Of a DNA stretch of 64,000 bases, positions 41,379 through 50,866 are shown one piece after another (position 1 is the stretch's first letter; every line of letters starts with the position of its first letter). The stretch is from Andalucia godoyi (taxonomy: Eukaryota > Discoba > Jakobea > Jakobida > Andaluciidae), in the NCBI GenBank assembly GCA_009859145.1, contig VRVR01000010.1:186001-250000 (forward strand), read 5' to 3'. The notes below the pieces were generated by a model. It made no database searches. It was not told the DNA's origin and saw only the letters and a program-made list of their open reading frames with translations. The translations under genes were made by a program, and so were the position numbers.

Positions 41379-42365
41379 ATGACCAACCCTAAGTTGTCCA
41401 AGGGTCTTGAGGATGAAAACGTCTTGTCGGCATACCATTCCTTAGAATCGTTTTCCATAGAACAGCTTGTTGCGATTCTTGCAAACCACGAACTTGCGCT
41501 TGCTCATCGGATGCGTGTGTTGTGGCATTTGCGCGAGCGGTCGGGTGAAGAATCTGTTGATGCATTGTCTCATGCTCTATCTCTTTCGGATTCTCCATTG
41601 TTCAGACACGAAGTTGCCTACATCCTTGGACAGAAAGGCGATCCTCGTGCCCAGAGTCTTCTTGTCGGTCTCTTGTCGAATCCCACCGAGGACGTTATGG
41701 TACGGCACGAAGCCGCAGAAGCGATCGGCGCTTTGAGCCAGCCTTCGGCTGATATAATTGCTTTACTGGAAAAGTATGCTGTGGATGAGCATCCGGAGAT
41801 TGCAGAGACTTGTCAGTTGGCCTTGGATCGTATGCAGTATTTTGCAAAACATACTGACTTGCGAACGGCACCGGAGCGAAAAGAGGATGCTGTTTCGGTA
41901 TGTGCATGCCAAGAATTTGCGTCTCTTGATCCGGCCCCACCTAGTGAGGATACTGCGGCTGTTGCGTCGGCCAAAGTTGTCGATGCGTCACTCAGCTTGT
42001 TTGAAAGATATCGAGCAATGTTCCGACTTCGAAACTTGGGCAACGTCAAGCCACTTTGTGTTGCACTTTCAGACAAGTCGTCTGCGCTATTCAGACACGA
42101 AGTTGCGTTTGTTTTGGGGCAGATGGAGCGGGGCGAGGCAGTTGACGCACTTGTTGGGGCGCTGATGGATGTTAATGAGCATGTAATGGTCCGTCATGAA
42201 GCCGCCGAAGCTTTGGGATCTATCGCGTCGAATCGTGGACTGTCGGCATTGCAGCAGTTTACGCAGGATCAACAGAGGGCGGTTCGAGAATCATGTGAAG
42301 TTGCGCTGGATATGCATGCGTACTGGACGCAGTTCTATGCTGGTGTGAACAAGCAAGACGAATGA
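41379..42365 (+). CDS. DOHH: Deoxyhypusine hydroxylase
   Basis: 328 residues from ATG at 41379, a normal length. It hydroxylates the deoxyhypusine residue of eIF5A, finishing hypusine synthesis, with a di-iron centre held by HEAT-like repeats. The four His-Glu pairs are visible in two symmetric halves: FRHEVAYILGQ and VRHEAAEAIGAL (residues ~70-125), then FRHEVAFVLGQ and VRHEAAEALGSI (~230-285). The linker between halves (~165-195) is variable, here with an acidic and Ala-rich stretch. No intron. The near-identical DNA of the two halves reflects the family's internal duplication. Confidence 0.96.
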   Translation: MTNPKLSKGLEDENVLSAYHSLESFSIEQLVAILANHELALAHRMRVLWHLRERSGEESVDALSHALSLSDSPLFRHEVAYILGQKGDPRAQSLLVGLLSNPTEDVMVRHEAAEAIGALSQPSADIIALLEKYAVDEHPEIAETCQLALDRMQYFAKHTDLRTAPERKEDAVSVCACQEFASLDPAPPSEDTAAVASAKVVDASLSLFERYRAMFRLRNLGNVKPLCVALSDKSSALFRHEVAFVLGQMERGEAVDALVGALMDVNEHVMVRHEAAEALGSIASNRGLSALQQFTQDQQRAVRESCEVALDMHAYWTQFYAGVNKQDE

Positions 42366-42699
42366 AGAAAGGGTAGGAGAACTGCAGTTACTGATACATT
42401 TGCTTTGTATTCTGCGGTTTTGTTTTTTTTTGTTTTTTTGTTTTTTTTTTGGAGTGCAGTATCACTGTCCTGAACGGGAGAGACAGGACTGGAGAAGATT
42501 TTCATATTATTATTACCACCATTATTATTTTAATAAAAGACAACCCTTCTTAACGGTGTCTTTCTCTCTTTTTTGCCTTTCTTTGGATCTTCGAAACTTC
42601 ATTTTAATGATTTTCCCAAGTGTGCAGCAAGTCCATTCCAAACCTCGAAGGAAAAGATGATGTACATTAAATAAGTAAGGCTGAATAAGGACTTTTCAA
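42366..42699. other. Convergent 3' gap with T-rich and ATT-rich tracts
   Basis: 334 bp holding a long T-rich run (42417-42452) and an ATT-rich run (42505-42535). No gene seen. Confidence 0.5.
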
Positions 42700-43587
42700 C
42701 TACAGATCGAATTTTGGGGCAACGTCCACTCCGTGCACTCTGGATCCACCGCTCCCATCGTCGTTCCAAGGCTGTTCAGTCTGATTGGACAGTCGTCCTC
42801 GAGGTCTTCGTTTCGGCATGGAAACATCGGCAGTGTCATCAAAATGGTGGTTTTCAAATGTCCCAGCTCCCAAATCTCGACCTGTCCAGATTCCCGAAGT
42901 CTGTTCTAGTACAGGAACATTCTTTGACTGAGAGTAAGACGAGGCATACAAAGTGTCTTGTGTTGACCTCTCGGACCACTGTTTTCTGCGTGGTGTGCGC
43001 AGAGCAGGAAGGTCTTGTCCTTGTCCTTGTCCTTGTCCTTGTCCCGGTGCATGCAACATCTGCTCGCGAATCGCTCCTTTCGGATGAGTGGTAGCCAGCT
43101 GCAAACCAGCAGGCACCGTAGTAGCATCTTGTGCAGACTGGCCCTTTTGCAACGTCTTGCTGTTGTTGGTGGCGACATGATGTGGACTGTTGTTTGAACT
43201 GTGAAAGCTGCGAAGCCGCAACGTGTCGTTCTTGGATTTCATAACAACCAGACTAGCAGAAAAATGGCTGTTTTGGGGAACTTGGAATGTGGAAGAGGAA
43301 GAATTCGACTGAGAAGGATGTGGACTGAGAAAGGCCTGCTGAAAAATAGAAGAGTCCCGTGCATAACGATCTCCAACAAGCACAAGAGATCGGTGTCGCG
43401 CTGATGTGATTTCACGAACAAAAGCCCGTTCACGTTCTATTACAGACGGAGACTGCGCTAAGCTTCTTAGATGGTGTGATCTGTGTGGAGTGTGAAGTTG
43501 CTGCGGCCGCGAGGATGACGGAGGCTGGGGCTTGAAAGGCTGCCCCACTGCTGCCACTGAAACAGATGGAATGGTAATGATACTCAT
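42700..43587 (-). CDS. Hypothetical basic low-complexity protein
   Basis: 295 residues from the first ATG (43587). No family recognised. It is rich in Ser, Pro, Gln, His and Arg and appears disordered. Short motifs are RERAFVREITSARHRSLVLVG near residue 55, FHSSNNSPHHVATNN, and a (Gly-Gln)5 run encoded by tandem GTCCTT hexamers at 43015-43042. The end is PKRRPRGRLSNQTEQPW. It could be an RNA- or microtubule-binding basic protein, but nothing specific supports this. The open frame is long and its codon use is ordinary; a spurious call is still possible given the low complexity. Confidence 0.5.
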   Translation of the reverse strand: MSIITIPSVSVAAVGQPFKPQPPSSSRPQQLHTPHRSHHLRSLAQSPSVIERERAFVREITSARHRSLVLVGDRYARDSSIFQQAFLSPHPSQSNSSSSTFQVPQNSHFSASLVVMKSKNDTLRLRSFHSSNNSPHHVATNNSKTLQKGQSAQDATTVPAGLQLATTHPKGAIREQMLHAPGQGQGQGQGQDLPALRTPRRKQWSERSTQDTLYASSYSQSKNVPVLEQTSGIWTGRDLGAGTFENHHFDDTADVSMPKRRPRGRLSNQTEQPWNDDGSGGSRVHGVDVAPKFDL

Positions 43588-44050
43588 CCTGGAATTTCTA
43601 CGTGATGGTACGAGTCTGGAAAGCAGCACCGATGACAATCAGAGGCTCGATATTCTGATACTCGTAAATGGATTGTGTCCAAATGCTGACTCCTGAATTT
43701 TTGATATGCTTATCTCCTCACCACCCCACTTGGATTCCCAACGCGTACAAAACGTCCGTACAGATATCCACTCCTTTTTTGGGGATTATATACAGCAGTT
43801 GATTTTCGGTTCGGAAATGACGGCAGGTCAGCTGCAATGCCTGCAGCCTGCAGGGTCGTTTGACTCGCTCCTTAGCAACTCCCTGAAATCCGTTTTATGT
43901 CGTTTCGCCACTTTTTGCCATTCCTCCTTTTTTCCTTCTCTTTTTTTTCCTCTCTTGCAAGTAAACAAAGAAAGAAAAAAAGAAAGAAAAAAAGAAGAAA
44001 GGGTAGTCGTTAGCTTTAAAAGAAGAGACGACGGAGAAGAAAAGAAATTC
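43588..44050. other. Divergent region with pyrimidine and purine tracts
   Basis: 463 bp; 43920-43960 is nearly all C/T and 43968-44045 nearly all A/G. An in-frame ATG at 43706 could extend the next gene back by 115 codons, but the implied protein (runs of Phe/Ser, then KERKKERKKEE) mirrors the tracts and looks non-coding. Confidence 0.45.
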
Positions 44051-46306
44051 ATGCACCGCCATCCGCTTGATGCAGATGGAATGGTGGGTTCGCTTTTCCT
44101 GTCCTTGTGGAAGAAGCACCCTGAAACCCTCGACTCATGCTCAGGAGTCATTGTTCCGGACACAGTGCTCTACGAGCACGGCTTTCCGAGAGCCTGGCTT
44201 TCCAGCGATGTCGGAATGCGACCGACAACTCGGCCAATGAGTGCCCCGTCATCTCCTCTCAGCCGTCCTGTGACTTCTCCAGGAGGTCGCGGTTCTCCTT
44301 CTCTTTCATCAACGGGGCTTCTTCACTGTACGACCAAGAGAGAAAGAACCGTTGAAACGTACGAACTGAAAAAGAGGCAAGGAAAAGAAATAGATCCTCG
44401 AGCAGTTTATGCTGCGATGATCAAGCAGCCCTCCGAAGATCTCGACGCGGTTGCTATGTACATGGAAAAGCCGCATGAAAACTCTCCAACTGCGGTTGTG
44501 GAATACTTGACTCGAAAGGAAATCGGAGAGATGTTTCCAGATCCAAAGAATTCATCTGCTGGAAACAACAGAAGACAGCGGACGGGCTATCAGGGGATTG
44601 TCCAAAAGATGGTATATGGGGCATCCAACTCGGTTTCTCTGATTCAAGCAACATGGTCACCATATCTGTGTATTGTCGACAGGAGAATCAACAAGAATGG
44701 AGCGGAGGACAAACGATTCACTCCATACGAGCGCGCAGTCACCCATGAGGGTCCACAGCACCATTCAAAATCAGTTCCGTGCGCACCACCCGTGGAAGAT
44801 AAGGTTCGGCTGATATGCGAATGCATTGTGCGGCACGTGCAAGCCGTAGAGAACGTTGCGATCGCAAGAATGGTGCTGTACTTCAGACCAGACGCTCAAA
44901 ACAGGCTGTACCTCTCCTGGTGTGATTCAATGAGACTGAATTCAGCTGACAGGAGTCGTGAAATCAATCTTTCCATCTCGTACCAGACTCCAGAAAAACT
45001 CGCAAAGAAAAAGGAAAACTCGACGGTCGCCGTGGAGCGGGTCATTCCGTCCCTGGAATCTACTGTCAAGCCAGCCACAGAGAAGAAAGAATCAGAGCCA
45101 TGTGCTTCATGCCCGGGATGCGACTGCCAGGTTCCGGTTTCAAAACTGCATGCAGCTGGGGTGGCGGCAATCATTGATTATTACGCGAAGCTCTGCAAAC
45201 CGAGAGCATTCTCCCCTGCTGTCAGAACTCGGTTGGCAATTGACACAAATTCTCCGCGAACACCAAAAGGAAGCAGTACCAGAGACCGATCCAGGTCAGT
45301 TCTGAAGGGTCCGCAGTCGCCGTCCAGCGCGCGCTCCGGATCACCGACCTTTGGAAATTCAACAAGCCCGACGCATTCCAGCGGATGTTCCCCGACCTCG
45401 TTTTCGCCTGTGTCGCCGTTTTCTGCTAACACAAAGGGGACTGGAGACGACAGTGATCCCATGCGTGGGACTTCGCCGCCTCCATTTGATGAATTAGCAC
45501 AGGATGTCCGCGCACGAAGAATCGCGCAGGCATCGATACTGAACGAGCAACGAATGGTTTGTATGCAGGTCTGGCAAGAAGACATATGGTACCGGATTTA
45601 CTCCCATTTTCTGGTGTCCAGAAATAACATCAAAGTTCGCATTCCAGACATCTACAAGAGCGTGTCCATGTTGCTGAAATCGGACGAGAATCCGGTAACT
45701 TTGTACCAGATCCTAACCAGAGGACTAGCACGAGTTCACATCAAGTTTGAAAGTGACGGGAACATCTGGGAGTTTCACTACTCTCCGAATATGACAATTG
45801 GGAAGTGGGAGTCTCTCGTGGGGGCAGTCGGAAGGGAAATGGAATCGATGCTCGAAGAACGCGAGGCCAAGTTTTGGGGTGTTTCCTTGGACGACATGAA
45901 AGAACTGGCTGCAAAGTCTGTTTCTTACGTCCTCACCGAAATAGAACGAAGAAGAAAAGAGGCATATCTCAAAGAGGCAGAGAAGCGGCAGCAAGAAAGA
46001 GAAGAAGAAGGAAAGAAACGGCGCCGAAGAGCAGGAACTATCATGGGAAGAACCTCATCGTCATCGTCCATTGCCTCCGACTTCTCTGACGATTCTCCTC
46101 CTCCTGTTCCGAACATTTTGAAAGGACTGTTTCCCGAAGCACAGAGTGTCGCAGACCTTGTGGACAAGAAACAAGCGGGCATTCTTCAGGCAGACGTTGT
46201 CTCCGTGAACGTTTGCCAGCAGTGCTATTTGACGTACAACAACCAGGGAAAGGCGCTCATTCTTCGCAGAAGTCCGAGTGTCATATCCAATCATTCTTCT
46301 ATGTGA
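44051..46306 (+). CDS. Hypothetical protein with Ser/Pro-rich linkers and C-terminal basic helix
   Basis: 751 residues from ATG at 44051. No family recognised. Residues ~40-85 are Ser/Pro-rich (RPMSAPSSPLSRPVTSPGG). Residues ~95-300 look folded: EIDPRAVYAAMIKQPSEDLDAVAMY, ATWSPYLCIVDRRIN, VRLICECIVRHVQAVENVAIARMVLYFR, LYLSWCDSMRL. A cysteine cluster, CASCPGCDCQVP near 355, could bind metal. A long Ser/Pro linker follows (~395-475). Residues 490-620 look folded again (VCMQVWQEDIWYRIYSHFL, TIGKWESLVGAVGREME), then a charged helix (ERRRKEAYLKEAEKRQQE). A last CxxC sits in NVCQQCYLTYNN. A ciliary or cytoskeletal protein is my guess from layout alone. Confidence 0.65.
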   Translation: MHRHPLDADGMVGSLFLSLWKKHPETLDSCSGVIVPDTVLYEHGFPRAWLSSDVGMRPTTRPMSAPSSPLSRPVTSPGGRGSPSLSSTGLLHCTTKRERTVETYELKKRQGKEIDPRAVYAAMIKQPSEDLDAVAMYMEKPHENSPTAVVEYLTRKEIGEMFPDPKNSSAGNNRRQRTGYQGIVQKMVYGASNSVSLIQATWSPYLCIVDRRINKNGAEDKRFTPYERAVTHEGPQHHSKSVPCAPPVEDKVRLICECIVRHVQAVENVAIARMVLYFRPDAQNRLYLSWCDSMRLNSADRSREINLSISYQTPEKLAKKKENSTVAVERVIPSLESTVKPATEKKESEPCASCPGCDCQVPVSKLHAAGVAAIIDYYAKLCKPRAFSPAVRTRLAIDTNSPRTPKGSSTRDRSRSVLKGPQSPSSARSGSPTFGNSTSPTHSSGCSPTSFSPVSPFSANTKGTGDDSDPMRGTSPPPFDELAQDVRARRIAQASILNEQRMVCMQVWQEDIWYRIYSHFLVSRNNIKVRIPDIYKSVSMLLKSDENPVTLYQILTRGLARVHIKFESDGNIWEFHYSPNMTIGKWESLVGAVGREMESMLEEREAKFWGVSLDDMKELAAKSVSYVLTEIERRRKEAYLKEAEKRQQEREEEGKKRRRRAGTIMGRTSSSSSIASDFSDDSPPPVPNILKGLFPEAQSVADLVDKKQAGILQADVVSVNVCQQCYLTYNNQGKALILRRSPSVISNHSSM

Positions 46307-47134
46307 CCGTACTTCTTTCAAAGCAAGTCTGTCGTGCACACCGTTTTTCTGGTAGTTGACGAATCACTGTTGTTGTTGCTGCTGCTGCTGTTTTCGGTTT
46401 TTTTTTTCCTTTCTGAAAACACACATATAAAAATAAAAATCTCTCCGAGAAATAAAAGCACAGTTCCAAGGACAAACAAACCAAGCAAAGCGGAAAATGA
46501 AGGGGGGAAAAGATTTAGTGGTAAAACATGTTCTTTGCTGCCGTGCATCACCAACAATCTTATTATCATCACCTCTGCTTGCAGCGGTCAAGATGGGGAA
46601 ACAGTATCACTTCCCAGTTGCTTTCTTGTTTTATTTTGTTAGTTAGATGTTTGGATACGCCTACATTGCACACTAATCCACGGACAATCGTCGCTGATCA
46701 CCCATAATCAATGTTGCAACCCAACAACATGCATAATGCAACGCGGCGGCGTGTTTATGGGGATTCCATGATCAAAAGGGGGCGAAACGAATCGGGCATC
46801 GTGTGACAGAGTTGCTAAGATAGCAAACGCATGCGCATGGCGCGTGGCAGTGTCTTTGTTTGCGTGCACTTTCGATTGCTTCATCATACAGTATCGCAAG
46901 AAGTGGCAACGCTGGTAGAGCCAAAAAAAAAAAAACAAGCTTTCTTGTTGGACAAGCGTCGCGACCTGCCCGTCGTAGGCGGAGAGCACGGACGGCAGCA
47001 AAACTTACGGAGCAAAAGAGAGAAAAGGGAGATTTCTAAAAGCACTTTTGATTTGCGCAATTTCTTTTTGATCTTTCGGTTTTTTCTCATTGTCAAAAAG
47101 GCCACACCTTCCCCCCAGTCTGTGCGCTGTGTCC
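46307..47134. other. Gap before minE with a family 3 repeat
   Basis: 828 bp with CTG/TTG repeats (46364-46395), A-rich runs (46418-46460, 46920-46935) and the family 3 repeat. No gene or RNA fold that I can support. Confidence 0.5.
46659..46722 (+). repeat. Dispersed repeat family 3, direct copy
   Basis: Matches the reverse complement of 17424-17488 along its length; its first ~15 bp (CGCCTACATTG) also match the start of family 2 copy A at 15042. Confidence 0.65.
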
Positions 47135-47572
47135 ATGAGTTTTCTCAATCGCATTCTTAACAACGTTTCCAAATCGTTTCCTGGGTCTGTCACGCAAGTA
47201 TCTGTTCCAGAAACACGCTCGATAGCTCGAGAAAGACTCCACATCATATTGAGTCGAGAGCGCGCATCGAACAGACTTGCCCATGTGGATATTCCTGCTC
47301 TCCAGCGTGATTTGCTTGCTACCGTGCAGAAGTACGTGCCTGTGAGCACAAACGAGGTCACAATTTCTGTGAAAAAAGAAGGTGTTTTGGATGTGTTTGA
47401 GATGCAAGTCGTTCTTGCTGATGGATCTGTGCCAATCACACTCAGAACTGAATCAAATGCGGGAGAAATGAGCCATGCTCCAATTTCTGAACCCGCAAAT
47501 GCTCCTCGGGCACCAAGAAGAGTGACTCGAAAGAAGGCGGTCCCAGTCGACAGCGAAGTCGCTGTTGCGTAG
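47135..47572 (+). CDS. minE: Cell-division topological specificity factor MinE, nuclear-encoded and likely organelle-targeted
   Basis: 145 residues from ATG at 47135. MinE stimulates MinD ATPase and sweeps MinCD away from mid-cell so that FtsZ assembles at the right place. Residues 32-43 (RERLHIILSRER) match the MinD-interacting helix (KERLQIIVAERR in E. coli). Residues ~48-95 match the dimerisation fold: VDIPALQRDLLATVQKYVPV, then STNEVTISVKKEGVLDVFEMQVVL. Residues 1-30 (MSFLNRILNNVSKSFPG...) combine a hydrophobic start like the bacterial MinE membrane-targeting helix with basic residues suited to a mitochondrial presequence. The tail after 110 is a basic extension (APRAPRRVTRKK) absent from the ~88-residue bacterial form. 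Mitochondrial Min proteins are known from a few protists; a plastid location is the alternative. Confidence 0.9.
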   Translation: MSFLNRILNNVSKSFPGSVTQVSVPETRSIARERLHIILSRERASNRLAHVDIPALQRDLLATVQKYVPVSTNEVTISVKKEGVLDVFEMQVVLADGSVPITLRTESNAGEMSHAPISEPANAPRAPRRVTRKKAVPVDSEVAVA

Positions 47573-47697
47573 CCAGAGTGCTGATCGTGTTTGTTCCTGG
47601 TCCTCCAAAATGCAATAAGAATCGCACGGCTGTTGAAGCAAGTGCGGTTACGATGATGTTATGTGTTGCAGAATGTTAATTTGTCAGTCGTCAGCTT

Positions 47698-47737
<40 letters not shown>

Positions 47738-48122
47738 ATCAATGTGTTGTTGTGCAATAACCGCGTCTGATGATGCGGGCTGCGCTGGCGGGGAAGGGGG
47801 GGCATCCAGAATGAATCAATGAGGATTCTGCTTCGAATTTCCGCTCCGGGTTTGTGCTTCTCCGTAGGGTGCAGAGTATGGAAGACTTTCCTAACGGCAG
47901 CGAATCGGCGGTGGGATGCGTGAACGATGGTTTCTTGTGCCTCGTTGTGCGTTGCGACCGGAGGCGATTTTCCCACGTTCGTAGTGAATTTTCTGTACGC
48001 GCGCAGTTTTTTTTTCCTCGCATGATATCGAGTAAAATCGGAATTGCTTGGTGTTCTGCGCAGTGTCTAGTTTCCAATGGTAACGAATTGCGCCATTGTG
48101 TAGAATTCGCGGTTCTTGATGC
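47573..48122. other. Gap with (TG)n repeat
   Basis: 550 bp; 47698-47732 is a (TG)n microsatellite. Nothing else recognised. Confidence 0.55.
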
Positions 48123-49391
48123 ATGCCGAGTCTTGAGGAGAATACCTTGCTGAGAAACTTTGAGATTGCATGTACGTATGCTCTTGAGCTGGGAGTGCTG
48201 CTGGACCCCACAAACCCGAGGCTGTCGTTTGCGGACTGCCAAATAATCTGCAAAAAGCTGAAATGCCGCCCTTTGGACATTTCCCGCCTATTTCGTCTTG
48301 TTGGCAGATATCCAAAGTCTGTAAAGCCACTTCTTTCGGCGATGAGCGATCGCTATGATGTGAATCGAGTCACCATTAAGTTGATAGATTTCGATTTTCT
48401 GTTCAAAGATTGTGAATCACATGATGACGACTTAGTTGAACCTATCGTCGTTCAGTGCCTGCAAGCAATGCTCAAAACTGATCCTGATGTTTCTTGGAGA
48501 CAGGTGGTGCAAATTGGTCAGAAAACACGCCTCGGTCTCTTAACTCCGATGGAGGCACAGTTCGAGCAGCTTGCGAAGGAAATCGAAGATCGGCAAGTCT
48601 GGACAAAAGGGAACATTCAACTTTGCTTTCAGTTCCTTTGTCGCGTGAGACTGCTGATTGCAGAAGACATGAAGAAGTCTCCTGCCGCAGTCACCTACGG
48701 AGATGTTCGTAAGGCGACGTCCATCAATGTTAAATTCATACGGAACCATTTCGAGTTGGTCGATGCAGCGGGGAAGCATATTGCCAAGTTGTGTTCGCGG
48801 TACCCGGATGTACGAATTAATGAAATTGACTGGATATGTACGTCTCTCTGCGATGGTCAGCTTGCAGCTGCAAATTCGGACAAGATTCGAAAGATTGTGA
48901 AGTGTATTGCCTCGAAGACTCATAATAGCAAGGCAGATGCAATTGCAGCCGGGAAGGAACTCCTGAAGTCTCTGCAGTCAACGGGAAGACCAGGAAGCTC
49001 AGCCTCGGATGCTTCTGTTCCTGTTCTTCCATCTCCAACGAACTTCCCCCCTCCACTTCAAAGTGCTACCGCACATACCTCGTCTACACCAAACGCTGAG
49101 TGCGATGGATCCAAAGGAGCTCCCCTTTCTCAGAAAGGCGAGCATTCTTCAAGGCCTTTTGCGTTGATTGCTCCTCATTTGGCGTTCTCGATGTCTCTGC
49201 CGAGCGATAATGGTGAGCCACTTGCGAAACGCCCAAGGACTTCGACAGTTGACTGGAGTGTCTTTCTGAAAGATGAAAATGATCTGAAATGGCACGACCT
49301 GGGAAGAATTCTTGCAGTTTCTGGTGCAGCATGGGCACTCAAGAGTATTCTTGACGGGTATCACAGCGTTAATGCAAGCGATGTACCATAG
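48123..49391 (+). CDS. Hypothetical protein with C-terminal disordered tail
   Basis: 422 residues from ATG at 48123. No family recognised. Residues 1-285 are helical and look folded (NFEIACTYALELGVLL, LSFADCQIICKKLKCRPLDISRLFRLVGRYPKSV, QLCFQFLCRVRLLIAEDM, VKFIRNHFELVDAAGKHIAKL). Residues ~290-375 are Ser/Pro-rich, with KRPRTS as a possible nuclear signal at about 373. A final short ordered stretch (WSVFLKDENDLKWHDLGRILAV) closes the protein. The helical part could be a repeat-type or nucleic-acid-binding domain; no motif decides it. Confidence 0.65.
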   Translation: MPSLEENTLLRNFEIACTYALELGVLLDPTNPRLSFADCQIICKKLKCRPLDISRLFRLVGRYPKSVKPLLSAMSDRYDVNRVTIKLIDFDFLFKDCESHDDDLVEPIVVQCLQAMLKTDPDVSWRQVVQIGQKTRLGLLTPMEAQFEQLAKEIEDRQVWTKGNIQLCFQFLCRVRLLIAEDMKKSPAAVTYGDVRKATSINVKFIRNHFELVDAAGKHIAKLCSRYPDVRINEIDWICTSLCDGQLAAANSDKIRKIVKCIASKTHNSKADAIAAGKELLKSLQSTGRPGSSASDASVPVLPSPTNFPPPLQSATAHTSSTPNAECDGSKGAPLSQKGEHSSRPFALIAPHLAFSMSLPSDNGEPLAKRPRTSTVDWSVFLKDENDLKWHDLGRILAVSGAAWALKSILDGYHSVNASDVP

Positions 49392-50460
49392 AAAAATTGT
49401 TTTATCGTTACCGTACCTGAGGATCCCATTGCGTGCTCCGAATTTTTTAATTTCCCGAGCTCCCTATGGGGAGCTGTCGGTGGAGGAAACTGTCGAGGTC
49501 GGGGCGACGTTCGAAAAACCTTTCAATTTTGTTCATTTGCAATTTGGCATTACGTTGTAGCACGATTGCATTGCTGCTTTGAAGAATTTATGCCTTGCAA
49601 CGACCTTCTTCTCGAGGGCGGTGGCCTGTTGATGCAACTGCAGAGCGGCTATCCGCTGAGGTTACTCATCGTATGCATCCCAACAGCGCATCGCTATCCA
49701 CGCTTGGGGAATGCTGTGTTTTGGTTATTCATTGTGGCTTCAGAGAGTATTGACTGAAAATGCGCTGAAACCCCAGGGTGTCTAACCTCGAAATCGTGAG
49801 GATGCATTGCAGTGCGCATCAGATACGCGTGCACCAGACGTTCAATCTTGTAATCCCATCTGCATACAGAACCACGGACATGTGGCCCCCCCCCCCCCCA
49901 ACGAAATTTTTCACGGGAGACTTCTTCTCAACACACATGGATACATACAGTACAGTACAGCAAAGTAAATTTGCCTAATAAGGTCTGCTGCCTGATGCCT
50001 GATTGAGACGAGGCTTGTTTGTTTGTGCAAACACTTTCTTTTGCAGATCCTGCGCCTGCGATGCGCTGCATCAATACGAAGTGGTTCTAATTGGAACCAT
50101 TGCAATACAAATCAATCGTCCGAGAGTGACCGACTCGCAACAAATCTGAATTGTGGACGACGACGATAATCAAATCAAAACGAAAATATCAGAACAAGTC
50201 CAAAAAACAAAGGAAAGAAAAGAAAAGAAAGAAAAAGACACGAGATCGTGAAAAAGAGAGAGAGAGAGAGAGAGAGGGGGGACGGGGGGGCGGGGGGGGT
50301 TGTTTTTCATTTCGTTTCTAACCGGATTGAAATATACCCCCACGTTAGGTTTCAAGCATTTTCTCAAAGACAACGGAAACGAAATAAAGCACAATTTAAA
50401 AAACAGCTCAAAAGCTGCCGACGGTTAAATTTCTCAAGGAATTGGCGAACATCAAAAGAG
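49392..50460. other. Gene-free interval with poly-C, (GA)n and G-rich tracts
   Basis: 1,069 bp. A C-run lies at 49886-49899, a (GA)n tract at about 50254-50275, and immediately after it a G-rich stretch (50275-50301) with three or more G-runs. Several short open frames exist, none convincing. Confidence 0.55.
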
Positions 50461-50802
50461 ATGAAAGACATTGTCTATCATGTGTGCAAGGAAAGTAGTT
50501 TCACACGAGAAACTTCTGATGGCAAGTATCATGCAGAGGCAGCCGACGGATTTGTGCACATGTCGACATCAGAAGAACTGGCAGAGACCTTGCGAATCTG
50601 GCTCTCCAAGGTTCCGGGCTTGGTGTTGCTCGAATGCGATGCTTCCAAGCTGCCGAATTTGAAGTGGGATTTTGTGGAATCGCGCAATGCCCATTTTCCA
50701 CACGTTTACTCGGAATGCATACCTCTGGATGCTGTCTTGCGTGTCATGCCTTTGGCTCTTAATAGTGACGGTGTTCATACTCTCCCATGCGACTTGAAGT
50801 AA
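50461..50802 (+). CDS. DUF952 family protein
   Basis: 113 residues from ATG at 50461, the normal size for this family; the open frame upstream is only the translation of repeats. DUF952 proteins are small cytosolic proteins, common in bacteria and some eukaryotes, of unknown biochemical function. The conserved blocks are present: IVYHVCKESSF at the start, GKYHAEAADGFVHMSTSEELAETL (the GFIHCS-type motif), LVLLECDASKLPNLKWDFV, and FPHVYSECIPLDAVLRVMPL (the FPHLYGPL motif). A bacterial origin by transfer is possible but not shown by sequence alone. It converges on the BORCS6-like gene with 64 bp between stops. Confidence 0.88.
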   Translation: MKDIVYHVCKESSFTRETSDGKYHAEAADGFVHMSTSEELAETLRIWLSKVPGLVLLECDASKLPNLKWDFVESRNAHFPHVYSECIPLDAVLRVMPLALNSDGVHTLPCDLK

Positions 50803-50866
50803 TAAAAAAAACAGTGCTATTCCGAGAAATACTGTACAGTTTTGGTGGTTTAATAAACGCGGGTTT

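Noticed and set aside
43706-44050. N-terminal extension of the 751-residue protein
   Set aside because: Although an ATG exists at 43706, the extension translates pure pyrimidine then pure purine tracts; kept as an alternative only.
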